Position numbers and translations under genes: made by a program
DNA from: Berghia stephanieae
Lineage: Eukaryota; Mollusca; Gastropoda; Nudibranchia; Aeolidiidae
Reading direction: 5' to 3'
DNA: 64,000 bases
Assembly (NCBI GenBank): GCA_034508935.3
Contig: CM067455.1
Coordinates: 29,217,639 to 29,281,638, forward strand
Part shown: in pieces, positions 1 through 10,919 of the stretch
Layout: each line of letters starts with the position of its first letter
Position numbering within the stretch: the first letter of the stretch is position 1
Notes under the pieces: model-generated
Seen by the model: the letters and a program-made list of their open reading frames with translations, nothing else
The model's database searches: none
Told to the model about the DNA's origin: nothing

Positions 1-1781
1 TTTGTGGTTTTAATGGTATTTTTTTTTGGTTCCATTTACCTTTTTTCTTTTTTTTCACTTTCATGTTGTTGACATCCAATTGTAAAGAATTATTGGCAAA
101 AAGCCTAAGATTAAATAAACAAAAGAAAAAAAAAAACCCTTTAATTTGTCTGCAAACAGCGGCGTATGCGTGTTTGCCTCAAGACTACAATAACCCTCCA
201 GTGGTGGCAGGCGTGGTGTGGGGTGGCATCGAACCAACACTAAAACCCCTCTCGTGACAATCTTCGGAAACTTGACACTCGACGTACCTTTGGGTGGTCC
301 TAACAGCCCATGTCTTACCGTGATGACCTAAATACAGGTCATTATCCATTTTTCAAGGGGGACAATGACGACCCCACACAGTGTTATCTGCAGATAATTT
401 CTCTGAGATCTTGAATCGGAAGTTTTTCAATGGAACACACACCCCCCAAATGTGTTCCCCATTGATCATCTGTGGATTTTCTTGGTCGTTGTGTTAAGAC
501 AAGGGTACTCCCCCCACCCACCCCCCCCCACCCCCTCCAAAAAAAAAAAAAAAAACCATTCGGGTTTGGGGGAGTGTTTTTGAATGAGAAGTAGAACAAT
601 ACCCCCTAAGAAATCGTTACGAATTTTTATAAGTTCCTGAGGAGTTGGGTTTAAACATGTCTTAGACGCAACAAAGGGCACACTCAATATTGATATCTGC
701 AGGCGAAAAATTTTTCAATGTCTCTGTAAAAAGGAAATAAAGATATTATAAATTTATCTGAACTTTTCTAATGACTTTATTACCTGTTCAGAAATGTTTG
801 TTATTTCTACTGTTGAATTTTGTTTTATGAATTATGAGTTGTTTTCAATTGTAGACTTTAAAGTGGTTTCTATTTCTGTGTGGCCAAGTTTATCCTAATC
901 AGTACTCATGTCAGGCTTAAATTAACTACAGTTATGCAATGACCATAAAATACGTCACAAAAAAAGGGGGCAAAAAACTTTTGAGAGTTAGCAGTGAGTT
1001 GCATTCATATGTACAAACATTAGGAATTCTTTTTTCTTGAGCACTACTAACAACAATCAATTCATCTTTGAGTGATCATAGCTAGGATTGTGCTGTAATA
1101 GGGAACAAAGTGTGATGTAAAAAAAACTGGTCCCAAAACTCATTGAAAGTTTTAAAACGTTCTTCCAAGGATGTGACCTACCTTGTGTAATTGACCTTTA
1201 GTCTAATGATATGCTGGTCGTCAATAAATATCATCCATCCTCACTCCTTACATCCCGTTATCTTAGAATCTGCTATACATCCTGTTACTAAAATTAGAGT
1301 TATGCCACTTTAAGATTCATTAGGGAAAAAACTATTCATTATTAGTCCTCCAAAGGATGGTTACATAACTTCCAAGGAGTTTGGAACTGGAAGACTAGAA
1401 AGTGTGATGCAACAACTTCTCGGGGCAGTGTCAGCATATACGTTATCAAAAGCTACGATTCATCCCATTTGATTTGGAAAAAGAAAAACAATTTTAACAT
1501 GCATTTAAAAAACAGTAATAGTGATAATTGAAAACAACCCGTCAAAATTGTATTGAATGAATCTGATTCAAGAAAATATGTAACTAACTAACCAACCGAA
1601 AACATAATATGAAGCCAAAGGTAATACCAAAGGTGATGGCAGCGGTCAAAAATAAACCTATTTGCCCTAATGGGTTGCACATGAGGGTCACGGCTAGCTC
1701 TCCACGGTTTAGCCCATTGAAATCTTGGAGGAATGACGATAAGAACATCATAGTTTCACATTAATTGATTGCTATGATAAT
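1..1781. other. no gene recognised
   Basis: I see no convincing coding sequence here. There are A- and C-rich homopolymer runs near 487-556 and otherwise AT-rich DNA. The short open frames have no codon pattern or family resemblance that I can defend. If the minus-strand receptor gene continues downstream, part of its 3' region could lie here, but nothing shows it. Confidence 0.5.
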
Positions 1782-2037
1782 ATTGCCGCCTCCCCCCCCC
1801 CCCCTCTCTCTCTCTTGTATCTATATCTCTCATGCTCAACACTCTCACATCTTCTCCGCCTTTCACATACCAGACAAAACAACTAGACACACACACATAC
1901 ATAAACACTAACACATACATACACAAACACACACACTAAATCACTCACTCACACATACACATACATATATTCATAGATATATACATACATACATAAACAC
2001 AACACACACACACACACACACACATACATACATTACT
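1782..2037. repeat. poly-C/(CT)n and (CA)n microsatellites
   Basis: A C-run followed by a CT-run at about 1,790-1,816 leads into a mixed CA/CATA microsatellite from about 1,885 to 2,035. Open frames crossing it are repeat artefacts. Confidence 0.9.
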
Positions 2038-2040
2038 TAT

Positions 2041-2268
2041 ATGCACAAAACACCTAGTACAATCAGAAAGAGGCAGTTGCGGTTTCTGGGACATGTGTGG
2101 AGAAGAGACGGAATAGAAAAGTTGGTAACATCTGGGATGATCGAAGGAAAGAGAGCTAGAGGAAGACAAAGAATGACATATCTAAATAGCCTGCAGAGGA
2201 TCGTGATTCGTGGGAGACAGCTGAGACAACTGACCGGCAACATGCTCAAGAGTACAAGCCACGATTGA
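2041..2268 (+). pseudogene. LINE reverse transcriptase C-terminal fragment
   Basis: An open frame of about 75 codons carries the tail typical of many invertebrate non-LTR reverse transcriptases: RFLGHVWRRDGIEKLV, then EGKRARGRQRMTYLNSL. In that family this block lies downstream of the polymerase active site. The fragment stands alone: the polymerase core and endonuclease are missing upstream, where a (CA)n array begins immediately, so it is a 5'-truncated remnant. The clade cannot be fixed from this piece. Confidence 0.75.
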
Positions 2269-3351
2269 TGATGATGATGGAAAATGCGACATCATAAGCA
2301 TCAATTTAATGGATAAATCAATACAAATAGCATTCTCTAATGGCTTTGTATTGATTTATCGAATTTATTGTACCAAATAATACCACGAGCTTGCCAGTGT
2401 CTTATCTTTAAGCAGACATTCTCACTATCCAAAGCTGATGAAAACTCAAATGGTAAATGTAGATAAAATTTGCCAACAAGTTTAAAGCCACACCTATATA
2501 GATAGTATCAGGGTATTTAAGCTTCAAATGGAATGACACATACACTAGCACACACACACACACACACACACCACACACACCACACACATCAGCAGTCGCG
2601 GCAATACGGCTATAGATTCCAGTAGAAAGATGGGGTATAAATCAAACAATTCAAACCTTTAAAACACGTATTATGACAATAAAAAAGGATGAATTGGAAC
2701 AAAATTTGACTTTTCATTTAAATCAGATTGAACCAAATTTCAAAGAAAGAAAAAACGGTAATTAAATGAAACATTTTCAAAATGTTATCGTCAACACAGT
2801 TGAAAGTCTAAAATCTTTAAAATTTCCATTTATTATAATCTAATAAAAACATATTAACTTTAACATCGGAAAAGGACCTTATTAAACAGCTGTGCCGTCA
2901 AGAAGATCAGATTCGGTTTGAGTTAGAGGCTGCACTGTTTGACTGTTGAAATAATAGAGGAAGATGTATTTATCTTTTTTTATTTCAGGCGGCAAAATCT
3001 GTTAATGTTTATATAATTTATTTTTCTTTTAGAATGAATAAGAAAAATGGAAGTTTTTGGTCAGAATTATTGAGTTTTACACAGCAACATCAAAAAGTAT
3101 TGACTCCACAGAACTATTGGGGTGCCTATATAGAAACATTCACTTCTGGTGAGGTCAAGATTTTTTTTCTGACCCCCCTGTCCATCCAGAATTGCATTGC
3201 GTATCTGGGTCTTTGCACTAGACTAGCATCTTATCCAATGGGTAGCAAGCAATTGCTACTGTCCATCTAACATTATAGAAACTGGGATACACCCCAGTTC
3301 TACGGGCCTTATGGCTCTGATGGGCTTCTTTCTTTCTCTTTTAATAGAAAT
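2269..3351. other. no gene recognised; (CA)n and one short coding-like run
   Basis: A (CA)n run lies at about 2,550-2,588. A coding-like plus-strand run at about 2,870-2,951 (reading SEKDLIKQLCRQEDQIRFEL and ending in a stop) may be the tail of an old transposon gene, but it is too short to name. The 3,034-3,270 open frame resembles nothing I know. Confidence 0.4.
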
Positions 3352-3575
3352 CTATTGGGACAGCCTGGATCAGCTGTGAGGTCTTTGCATTATACCTGTA
3401 AGGTAGCACGTTCAAAATACCTGCTGTGCTGTGTGGCCTTGAGCAAATCACTTTACCCTAGCTCAGTTTGCAGCGCTGCATTGAGGCTGATGCTTGGATT
3501 ACAAACAGTCTTCCTTGAAACAGACCCTAAAGACAACTTCCCCCTATGGGATGAATAAAGGGAATTTTATCCTTT
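3352..3575 (+). mobile_element. tRNA-like SINE (family S2), copy 1
   Basis: This segment shares its layout with 40,825-41,035 and 60,720-60,890: a CAGCTGTgAGGtCTTTGCATT head, a B-box-like GTTCaAAATacC, a middle reading TGTGGCCTTGAGCAAATCAC, and a 3' end GGATGAATAAAGGGAA. Short length, repetition and the tRNA-like head indicate a SINE. The copies are diverged, so the family is old here. Confidence 0.65.
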
Positions 3576-4165
3576 AAAAATATTTTTTTAAATTATTGAA
3601 TATTATTTCCATTACACGTGTATTTCAACCTATGAAAAATGTCATAAAAAAACAAAGTCTAACTACCCACCTAAAATTTGCGCTGCCAACACAGTGAACA
3701 AATCAAATTGTCGAAAACGATAATGTCAACTCCTCGACGCACGGCTAACACGTTATAAACATAAACAAAGAAGACGATCCAGACCTGTTATGAAACAGTA
3801 TTCGGTCAGCAACAACACACTCAGCAGAGCGAAGTGCAGGCGTCAGAACAAACAAAAATACACACCGCACCCCCACGATAAAGCCACGATGAAGATGTCA
3901 CACAAACAAAATACAAAATTTAAAAGATGAGGAAAGAGAATGCATACTTAAAAGGAAACACAAGAAAGAGATTACATAAAATATGAGAGGGGTAATTGAA
4001 AATCCGGAAACGACCAACTAGACAAACAAGTTGCGAATATTGACAGATCGAAAAATGATCAGGCAATGTATCAAGAAGTAAAATACTTAACAACAAGTGA
4101 CAACAAAAATCTAAAAGTGGCAGACAGTACAGGCAAAGGTTTGACAAACCCAGACGATGTAATGA
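3576..4165. other. no gene recognised
   Basis: AT-rich sequence with no coherent coding frame, no clear simple-repeat array and no repeat recognised elsewhere in the window. Confidence 0.4.
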
Positions 4166-4167
4166 CA

Positions 4168-4466
4168 ACACGCTTCAGCAGACGTAACGTCACTTCCCTC
4201 GCAATGACGCATGGTAACTTAGTAACAGTAACTGGCTCTAAACTATCGGAACAATGGCGGACGCCCTTATGAAATATTTCTCCGACAAGCATAAAAGCGT
4301 ATCCAGGAGGAAAAAAAACCTTTATGAATCTGATCATGTTTTGACTTTTACACATTCTGATCACAAGACATATGAAAAGTTCTAGCCAGCATGAAGAATA
4401 AAAAGTACTGATTTTCTTTGTTTAAAACCACGATGGCCGCCGTTGCATCAAACTATTGAATCCAAT
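4168..4466. repeat. dispersed repeat R2, copy a
   Basis: About 300 bp that recur at 8,192-8,503 with high similarity. Shared landmarks are GTAACGTCACTTCCCTC, GACGCATGGTAACTTAGTAA, GACGCCCTTATGAAATATTT and AAGTTCTAGCCAGCATGAAG. No terminal inverted repeat, coding frame or target duplication is clear, so the class is unknown. The sequence contains CRE-like TGACG and paired GTTGC/GCAAC words. Confidence 0.7.
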
Positions 4467-4585
4467 TGTATCTGACTACTACAAAAAGTTCAAAGATGGA
4501 AAGACACATTCTATCTCATCGTTTTCAGGACAACCATGTCCAATATTCAGGCCCATTACACCAAGGGAGGTAAGACTCGCCTATA

Positions 4586-4888
4586 ATAGGCTATGTGGTT
4601 TTGTGGTATGACACTCGCTTTCGGATTGGAAGGTTCTGGGTTCGAGTCTCGCTCGGTGCATAGTTGAGTCCTTGGAAAAGGCTCTTTACTCACATCTCTC
4701 ACTGTACTAAGGCATAAAATGAGTACCTGGCCAATAACAGCGTTGTCTCTGTCCCAAAAAAAAATTGTAATATCGCCTGATAGGTGTCATGTCTCGTCCA
4801 ACATGTTATGTGTTGCTGTTGGCCAGGCATACCTTGTAAAGCGCTTTCAGCACGTTTAGTAGATATTGCGCTATATAAAAAAAGCTCA
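4586..4888 (+). mobile_element. tRNA-derived SINE with V/CORE-type 3' tail (family S1)
   Basis: The head has RNA polymerase III boxes: GTGGTATGACACTCGC at the A-box position and GGTTCGAGTCTCGC as a near-perfect B box. The 3' end, GTAAAGCGCTTTCAGCACG followed by a GCGCTATATAAA-type terminus, is the tail shared by many V-SINE-like families that borrow a LINE 3' end. It interrupts the LINE reverse transcriptase frame, whose text resumes directly downstream, so it is younger than that LINE. Confidence 0.85.
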
Positions 4889-5383
4889 GCAACAACAGGG
4901 CACCAGAAGAACACGACAATATTCCAGAACTTTTAACAAACAGAACACTTATCAGGTAAGGTAGTAGCCAATTTGTTGACTGCACCTTTGAAACACATAA
5001 ATCCTTCAACATCAACACGGACATTTTAGTTCCTATTCAAAACCCTGGCAAACCAACAAGGTCCACCCCAAAATCTAAGGCCAATTACTCTGCTTAACAT
5101 TATCATAAAGGCATTGTCAACATAGGATCAGGCCATTCATTGAAACATATCTCTCACCTAGCCAAAGTGGCTTCGGCCAAGACAAAAATACTGCAGATGT
5201 TGTTTGGACACATACATGCAGACCTTCCAAATTGAAAATGTCAAATTTAGTAAATTTATATGTCATTTTTTAGTAAATTGACAAGGAAATTAGTAATTTC
5301 TAAAACCTTGTTCGAACAACCACAATTTGACATTGATGATCACTTCAACATTACATCGTCATGCTTATCTGCTGTTGATATGC

Positions 5384-5384
<1 letters not shown>

Positions 5385-5464
<80 letters not shown>

Positions 5465-5539
5465 TATTATATCATTAATATAATTGTATTTGTTATTATT
5501 ATATTATTATTATTATTATTTTTATTATTATTATTATTA

Positions 5540-5580
<41 letters not shown>

Positions 5581-5590
5581 TAATATAATT

Positions 5591-5642
<52 letters not shown>

Positions 5643-5651
5643 ATATAATTA

Positions 5652-5689
<38 letters not shown>

Positions 5690-5745
5690 TATTATTATTA
5701 TTATTATTATCATTATTATTATTAACAAAATTATCATTATTATCA
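5385..5745. repeat. (ATT)n microsatellite, about 360 bp
   Basis: Nearly pure ATT/TTA repeats with occasional slips. It splits the LINE remnant. The poly-Ile/Leu/Tyr open frames across it are artefacts. Confidence 0.95.
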
Positions 5746-6570
5746 ACACTATTTAAGTATTACAGCCAGAATCTATGGGTCCTCAGTCAACATCAGTGCA
5801 CCAAAGGAGATAATTTGAGTCCAATCTTGTTGTTGTTTAAATGGAAAATGCACTAAGAATTACTACGTAAAGCACATCCGCATTTGAAAATAAACTTCAA
5901 TTAGAGAAGCAGAACACACCACAAACTCCTTGTCAACATCTAGAAAACTGTATATAACGATTTTATCAAAGGAAGAAAATAGCTGGTGAAAAACAAAAAC
6001 AGTGGGATCACTACTACTAGGAGATAAGGAAGATATCCAGAGAAAAAAAAACAACTCTCTGCAATTGCTCTAAACAAATTACAGTAAATATGGTTAAGAA
6101 AAGATAAAATCAAAATCGCAACAAAGATCAAGCTCTATAAGTCCCTGGTCAAATCTGTCCACAATGACAACTGTGGAACATTGACTATTATTTGGAACAA
6201 AGAAGAAAAACTCAATACATTTCATAGAAAATACTAAGAATCATGCTGAACATCCGCTATCTTACAAAAATTGTAAACAAATCACTCTATAAAAAATGCA
6301 ATGAAATGCCACTCTCAAACCAAATATTAGAAGCATGATGGAGACTATTTGGACATGTACTTAGAAGAGACAACAATATTCCGGCAAACAAAGCCATAAC
6401 AGCATACTTCACACAATCAGGTCAAAACAAATATCAAGGCAGACCAACAACAAACATTCACACAATATTAAAACAAGCTTGAAGCGCCTCAAGAACAATC
6501 AAGAGCTAAGGTCGGAAGACCTTGCAGACCTTCAGTCCCTCGCCAAGGACAGCGAACGATAGAGGGAATT

Positions 6571-7508
6571 TGTAAATAGGAATTAGAGAAGTCAGTAAGT
6601 CACGTTGAAAAATTACGTTTCCACCCATTCACTAATGCCCTTTACAATATCTCAAATGGCATTTCGCTTTAAAGTTTAGATTTACAGGATTGTCTAGTAT
6701 TGGTGTGCCATTAATTATAATTAAGTTGTGTCCTGATCTCAATCCACTCCTTGTTGTGGGTAGTGAGCATTTTTCAGTCAGTGAATATCAGTCTTTTTGG
6801 TCGACAATTAGCACTATTCACTCTAGTCGAATTCAGTGGTTGCACGCGGATCACCTCTTCTCTCCTCCTCCCCCCCCCCCCCCCCACCCCATATGTTTGC
6901 CCAAAGTTAAGAGTCAAATACACCAATAAGGCAAATGCAGGTATCAACCAACCCCCCCCCCCCTCACAACCCCTCCACCTCCACACTCAAAACAAAATAG
7001 ACACAATATATTTTCAGCAATAACTATTAAAATAGGATTATAAACTATTTTTAAAAATTAAAAGAAAAAAAGAGTGGAGGCACTTTTGATTGAAGCAAAC
7101 ATCCATTCAGCTGCTTTCAAAACCAAAGTTCATTCATCTATCAATCCACCCACATACCCTTCCATCCATCCATCCATCCATCTATCAATCCACCCATCCA
7201 CCGACCAACCTGCCCATCCATCCATCCATCAAATGATATTGCCTTCTTTGTAGATCTCCATTTGCAAAGCCAAACAAAATGACTACTGTGCTTAGAATAA
7301 AGTTCAAATAAGCATCAATTATTAATTTTGTTGGTTTTGTTGTTGTTGTTGTATAGGTTGAGGAACAGAGAAGAAAGTAATATACACTAACCTTCCTCTT
7401 CCCCCTAAAAACACACACATACACCAACACACATTTACATGGCAACAACCAAGCATTCTATAGAGAAATATATTGGTTTGTACAACAAGAAAGCCAAACA
7501 ATACTTAC
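6571..7508. other. no gene recognised; poly-C runs and (ATCC)n
   Basis: C-runs lie at about 6,868-6,886 and 6,951-6,963, and an (ATCC)n microsatellite at about 7,140-7,235. Further downstream exons of the minus-strand receptor could be here, but none has both splice sites and the expected phase 2. Confidence 0.5.
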
Positions 7509-7539
7509 TTAACTGACTCAGTGCTTGCACTTTCTCTCG
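7509..7539 (-). CDS. surface receptor gene, 31-bp micro-exon (exon 7 of those found)
   Basis: On the minus strand a CCTAG acceptor precedes 31 bases and a GTAAGT donor follows. It is entered in phase 1, as the 7,899-7,922 exon leaves it, and reads PRESASTESV, leaving phase 2. The Ser/Glu-rich residues suit a flexible cytoplasmic tail. The call rests on splice sites and phase only; no homology supports so short an exon. Micro-exons are often alternatively spliced, which cannot be seen here. Confidence 0.5.
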
Positions 7540-7898
7540 CTAGGAATAATAAATAATTAAACAAATAATAATAATGATGAAAAAAAGAAAAGATAAATAT
7601 TCACATTTATATCAGGCTACAATTCCATAGTTTCACCAAGACCAATGTGGTGTCATTTTTTTCAATGACAAATGGGGCCAAATTTTAATTTCATTAACAT
7701 ATATTCTTCCATTACACTATCCATCATTTATAATAATTTTTTTAAAAATTATTTAACTTCCAACCCAAAACAATGTAGATGCAATGCATAAGCAACACGC
7801 CTTTAAACCGACAAAACACCTTTAAACCCGTCACTATCAGTCTCCTATCCATAAACTACAACCGCTAGTATTTTTATGTATAAAGTTGAACTACTTAC

Positions 7899-7922
7899 GT
7901 TTATTATCTGTTTCTTCAACTT
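7899..7922 (-). CDS. surface receptor gene, 24-bp micro-exon (exon 6 of those found)
   Basis: The minus strand has a pyrimidine-rich acceptor ending CATCCTCAG, then 24 bases, then a consensus GTAAGT donor. Entered in phase 1 after the 14,639-14,792 exon it reads EVEETDNK and leaves in phase 1, so it could be skipped without changing the frame. The acidic residues suit the cytoplasmic tail. Both splice signals are strong; the small size keeps confidence moderate. Confidence 0.55.
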
Positions 7923-7972
7923 CTGAGGATGAAGGAGAAAAAAAGAAAAAATGTGTAAATCAATAAATTAAA

Positions 7973-9143
7973 GGCAGTATCTATGTACACGGTTACCGGG
8001 CACCTAGCCTCAGGATCTACGTACACGGATTATCCAGTAACTGGTTTGCCACTGCAATACAAGCAGTGGATGGACCTTGCATTGTGTGGATAACAATACA
8101 ATTTAACCCATAAAAAGCGAGATCTTACTTTAACCTAACACCAGATCTTAGTCTTAATGTTATCATTAAAAAACAAGCTATGCGATTATAGCTTAGTACG
8201 CTTCAACAGTGGTAACGTCACTTCCCTCATGATGACGCATGGTAACTTAGTAACTGGCTCTAAACTATTGGAACAATGGCAGACGCCCTTATGAAATATT
8301 TCTCCTACGAGCATAAAAGCGTATCCAGAGGAAAAATAAATATTATAAATCTGATCATGTTTTGACTTTTAAACATTCTGATCATAATATATATGAAAAG
8401 TTCTAGCCAGCATGAAGAATAAAAAGTACTGATCTTCTTTATTTAGAACCACGATGGTCACTGTTGCTGGGCAACGTGACATCAGACTATTGAATCTAAT
8501 TGGTGGAAACTATTTATTCTGCATTAACAATAGGGAAACTATTATCTGGATGAAAAAAAAAAATCAGTGTTGCTGTTAAGAGTTTAAAATTGCACGAATT
8601 ACGTATCATAAAGCACCACCGTAGCAGCCCTACGTCATCAGCCAACCCATTGTTTCTTTCATCTTCCCCAATACTACCTCCTCCCCCCCCCCCCCCCCTT
8701 CTCTCTCTCTCTTTCTTGTCATAGTGTCATCCCTTCCCCTTCGCATCTCACAGTGAAACGAAAACTTTCAGCTCGGTTTGCAAATACATGTAGGATTTGT
8801 CTCTCACTAGGCCTAGGCTAATGGATTAAAAACCAAGACATCGAGTTGTGGGTGTCTAATACCAAACTATAGATTCTCTGCTTGGCCAATTTAATCAGGC
8901 ATTTGGCCGTCTGGCAGCCCAGTTATTGCTTACGTTCTGCCTATAACACACACACACACACACACATAAAGAAACAAAACACAAAGAAGTAGGAATGAAA
9001 GAAATCAAGGTCATAAGTTACTGCGCACCAAGCTTAATGCCACCCCCCCCCCCACCCCACCCCAAAGCATGGTACAAAGGTTACAGTGCACGTAGATCCT
9101 GATGCTAGGTGCCTGGTTACCGTGGACGTACGTAGACACTCCG
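7973..9143. mobile_element. Mutator-like miniature DNA transposon, long TIRs, 9-bp TSD
   Basis: About 58 bp at 7,973-8,030 recur inverted at about 9,086-9,143. Both arms contain GTTACC/GGTAACC, GGCACCTAG and TCAGGATCTACGT. The 9-bp word TAAATTAAA flanks the element on both sides (7,964-7,972 and 9,144-9,152). Long imperfect inverted repeats with a 9-bp target duplication are typical of Mutator-like elements. At 1,171 bp with no coding frame it is non-autonomous. Repeat R2 copy b lies inside. The TSD is AT-rich, so its evidential weight is moderate. Confidence 0.75.
8192..8503. repeat. dispersed repeat R2, copy b (inside the Mutator-like element)
   Basis: The second copy of the repeat at 4,168-4,466, in the same orientation. 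It additionally has GTTGCTGGGCAACGTGAC near its right end, an RFX-like palindromic word. Its position inside a TIR element may mean that R2 is an internal module of that family. Confidence 0.65.
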
Positions 9144-10075
9144 TAAATTAAATGCATGTCCAAGGACAAGTAGTCAAAATATTTTACGAATATCTCACAG
9201 GGTAGAGTGAAGATATGTGTTTTGTTTTCAAGAAAAGTTGTCAATGACATGATTGAGATGATTGTGTCCAAAAAAAAAAAAAAAAATATGCCCAGTTAGT
9301 GCTAGATTAACTTTGAAAACATTTCAAACAAAACTCCTAACAATGTGCCTTTTCATGTTATCTGGCTAATTGAGAGGAAGTAGCTCGTCGACTTCCAATG
9401 ACCGCCTCCTACTGTCTCAAGGCTGTAGTGGACAATACAAATTCAATGGCGGCCCTATTGGTCTTTTCCTTGAATTTGATTAAGTTATGTGGGTTGAGTT
9501 CTCTTTCTATTTGAATATAAAATCTAAGAACTTGGATTGCATTCTCTTAATCTTCATAAATGATAAAATTAAACTTTTAAAATATGGATATTTTACGTTA
9601 CAAATATGTCCAGTTTTATCATGCTCATAAAACACTTGGGATGGTTAGGTCATCATGAAGTACGGGCTAGAGCTATAACAATAACTTTGAACAAAGGATT
9701 AAATAGACAGAATAATAATACAATTGGTAACAATAGTACAGATAAAGATTATAATAACAACAACAACAATAATAATAATAATAATATAATAATAATAATA
9801 ATAATAATAATATATAATAATAATAATAATAATAAAAATATTTGATTTATATTTATTTTCTACACCTCATATCGGATCTTAATAGTGCTAATGGATATTT
9901 TTTTGGGGCCATATTTGATTTTAGATATAACCATTTTTCAAGTAAGAATCAAATGATTCATCCACATGTGATCCATTTCATTGATTCCAACGTAATCAAT
10001 TAATCCTACCATTACTTTTTTGTAATGTAATCTAATTGTACATGTTCCCCTATCTTATTGTTAATTATGCTCATG

Positions 10076-10077
<2 letters not shown>
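9144..10077. other. no gene recognised; (AAT)n near the end
   Basis: AT-rich intronic DNA with an A-run at about 9,271-9,287 and an (AAT/AAC)n microsatellite at about 9,745-9,842. No supported coding sequence. Confidence 0.5.
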
Positions 10078-10151
<74 letters not shown>

Positions 10152-10152
10152 C
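10078..10152. repeat. (CT)n microsatellite
   Basis: About 75 bp of nearly pure CT. Serine/leucine or arginine/glutamate open frames across it are artefacts. Confidence 0.95.
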
Positions 10153-10154
10153 CG

Positions 10155-10440
10155 CCATACATATTTACCAATTTACAATAAAATAAGAAATGCTCAGTGT
10201 AGTCTATTTCATTACAGTATTGACATTTATTTGAATTTGCAATGTTCATCTTATAAAGCAATATATGGGTAGGGTAAATATTATGGATAATTTTCCATTC
10301 TAAAATCCTTAATCATAATCTAGATTCTTTTGAACAGACACAGGCATCATCCAATATTTTGATTGTATCTCTATGCTCTCTTTTTTTTTTCTTTTCCAAA
10401 AGCCCTTAATGTGTTCTAGTGATCCCTCTCCTTGAATCTG
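10155..10440 (-). pseudogene. L1-like LINE reverse transcriptase C-terminal fragment
   Basis: The minus strand encodes LEWKIIHNIYPTHILLYKMN followed by NKCQYCNEIDYTEHFLFYCK. This is the region after the polymerase domain of L1/Tx1-type LINEs, with the characteristic C-x2-C...H-x4-C zinc-knuckle-like motif. A stop and probable frame changes occur upstream. The (CT)n array cuts it downstream. It is a dead fragment in the receptor's intron. Confidence 0.7.
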
Positions 10441-10481
10441 TTTCCATAATTCTTTTCTGGAATGATTTTGAATAATATTCT

Positions 10482-10919
10482 CCAGTGGGTAACATATAAT
10501 GATAAGGACAATATACCATTAGTGACATTAATGATGTTGTTGATATTCAGTTTGATGATGGATGTCTCTTTGTCCAGACGCCAGTGGGTAACATATAATG
10601 ATAAGGACAACATACCATTAGTGACTTTAATGATGTTGTTGATATTCAGTTTGATGATGGATGTCTCTTTGTCCAGACGCCAGTGGGTAACATATAATGA
10701 TAAGGACAACATACCATTAGTGACTTTAATGATGTTGTTGATATTCAGTTTGATGATGGATGTCTCTTTGTCCAGACGCCAGTGGGTAACATATAATGAT
10801 AAGGACAACATACCATTAGTGACTTTAATGATGTTGTTGATATTCAGTTTGATGATGGATGTCTCTTTGTCCAGACGCCAGTGGGTAACATATCATGATA
10901 AGGACAACTCACCTTTAGT
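10482..10919 (-). repeat. 99-bp tandem repeat made from an exon 3' end plus splice donor
   Basis: Unit starts at 10,482, 10,581, 10,680, 10,779 and 10,878 give an exact 99-bp period: four full units and a 42-bp start of a fifth. On the minus strand each unit reads WRLDKETSIIKLNINNII(K/N)VTNG followed by a GTATGT donor-like site. That matches the end of the receptor exon at 14,639-14,792 (WSLDKGANIIRLDINNIINVTK, then donor), with about 78% DNA identity by eye over 60 bp. The four units are nearly identical to one another, so amplification was recent. None has an acceptor AG upstream, so they cannot act as separate cassette exons. The fifth unit was split by the transposon at 10,920-14,636; its other part is the parental exon end. 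Confidence 0.85.
10911..10919. repeat. left target-site duplication ACCTTTAGT
   Basis: Identical to 14,637-14,645. On the minus strand it reads ACTAAAG|GT, the last seven exon bases plus the invariant GT of a splice donor. Here the donor continues as GTGAGT, presumably the original. Confidence 0.85.

Larger units (their letters stand above)
4470..6570 (+). pseudogene. LINE (non-LTR retrotransposon) reverse transcriptase, decayed and interrupted
   Basis: Pieces of one reverse transcriptase appear in order on the plus strand. About 4,545-4,585 reads FRPITPREVRLAYNRL. After the SINE, about 4,890-4,920 continues with NNRAPEEHDNIPEL. About 5,020-5,210 carries the finger and palm blocks (LVPIQNPGKP, then SPSQSGFGQD in shifted frames). 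About 5,790-5,830 has APKGDNLSPILL, and 6,130-6,480 has the C-terminal KLYKSLVKS and WRLFGHVLRRDNNIPANKA. Stops and frameshifts are frequent, and an (ATT)n array separates the polymerase core from its C-terminal part. The clade is uncertain (I/Nimb- or CR1-like). It is dead. Confidence 0.8.

Noticed and set aside
5260-5725. Long open frames of Ile/Leu/Tyr (also at 9.6, 18.1, 24.0-24.9, 28.5, 29.0, 41.8 and 50.4 kb)
   Set aside because: Translations of trinucleotide microsatellites; every frame is open by composition.
7370-7410. A further receptor micro-exon between an acceptor-like TTTTTAG and GTTAGT on the minus strand
   Set aside because: Weak splice signals and no way to confirm the required phase 2.
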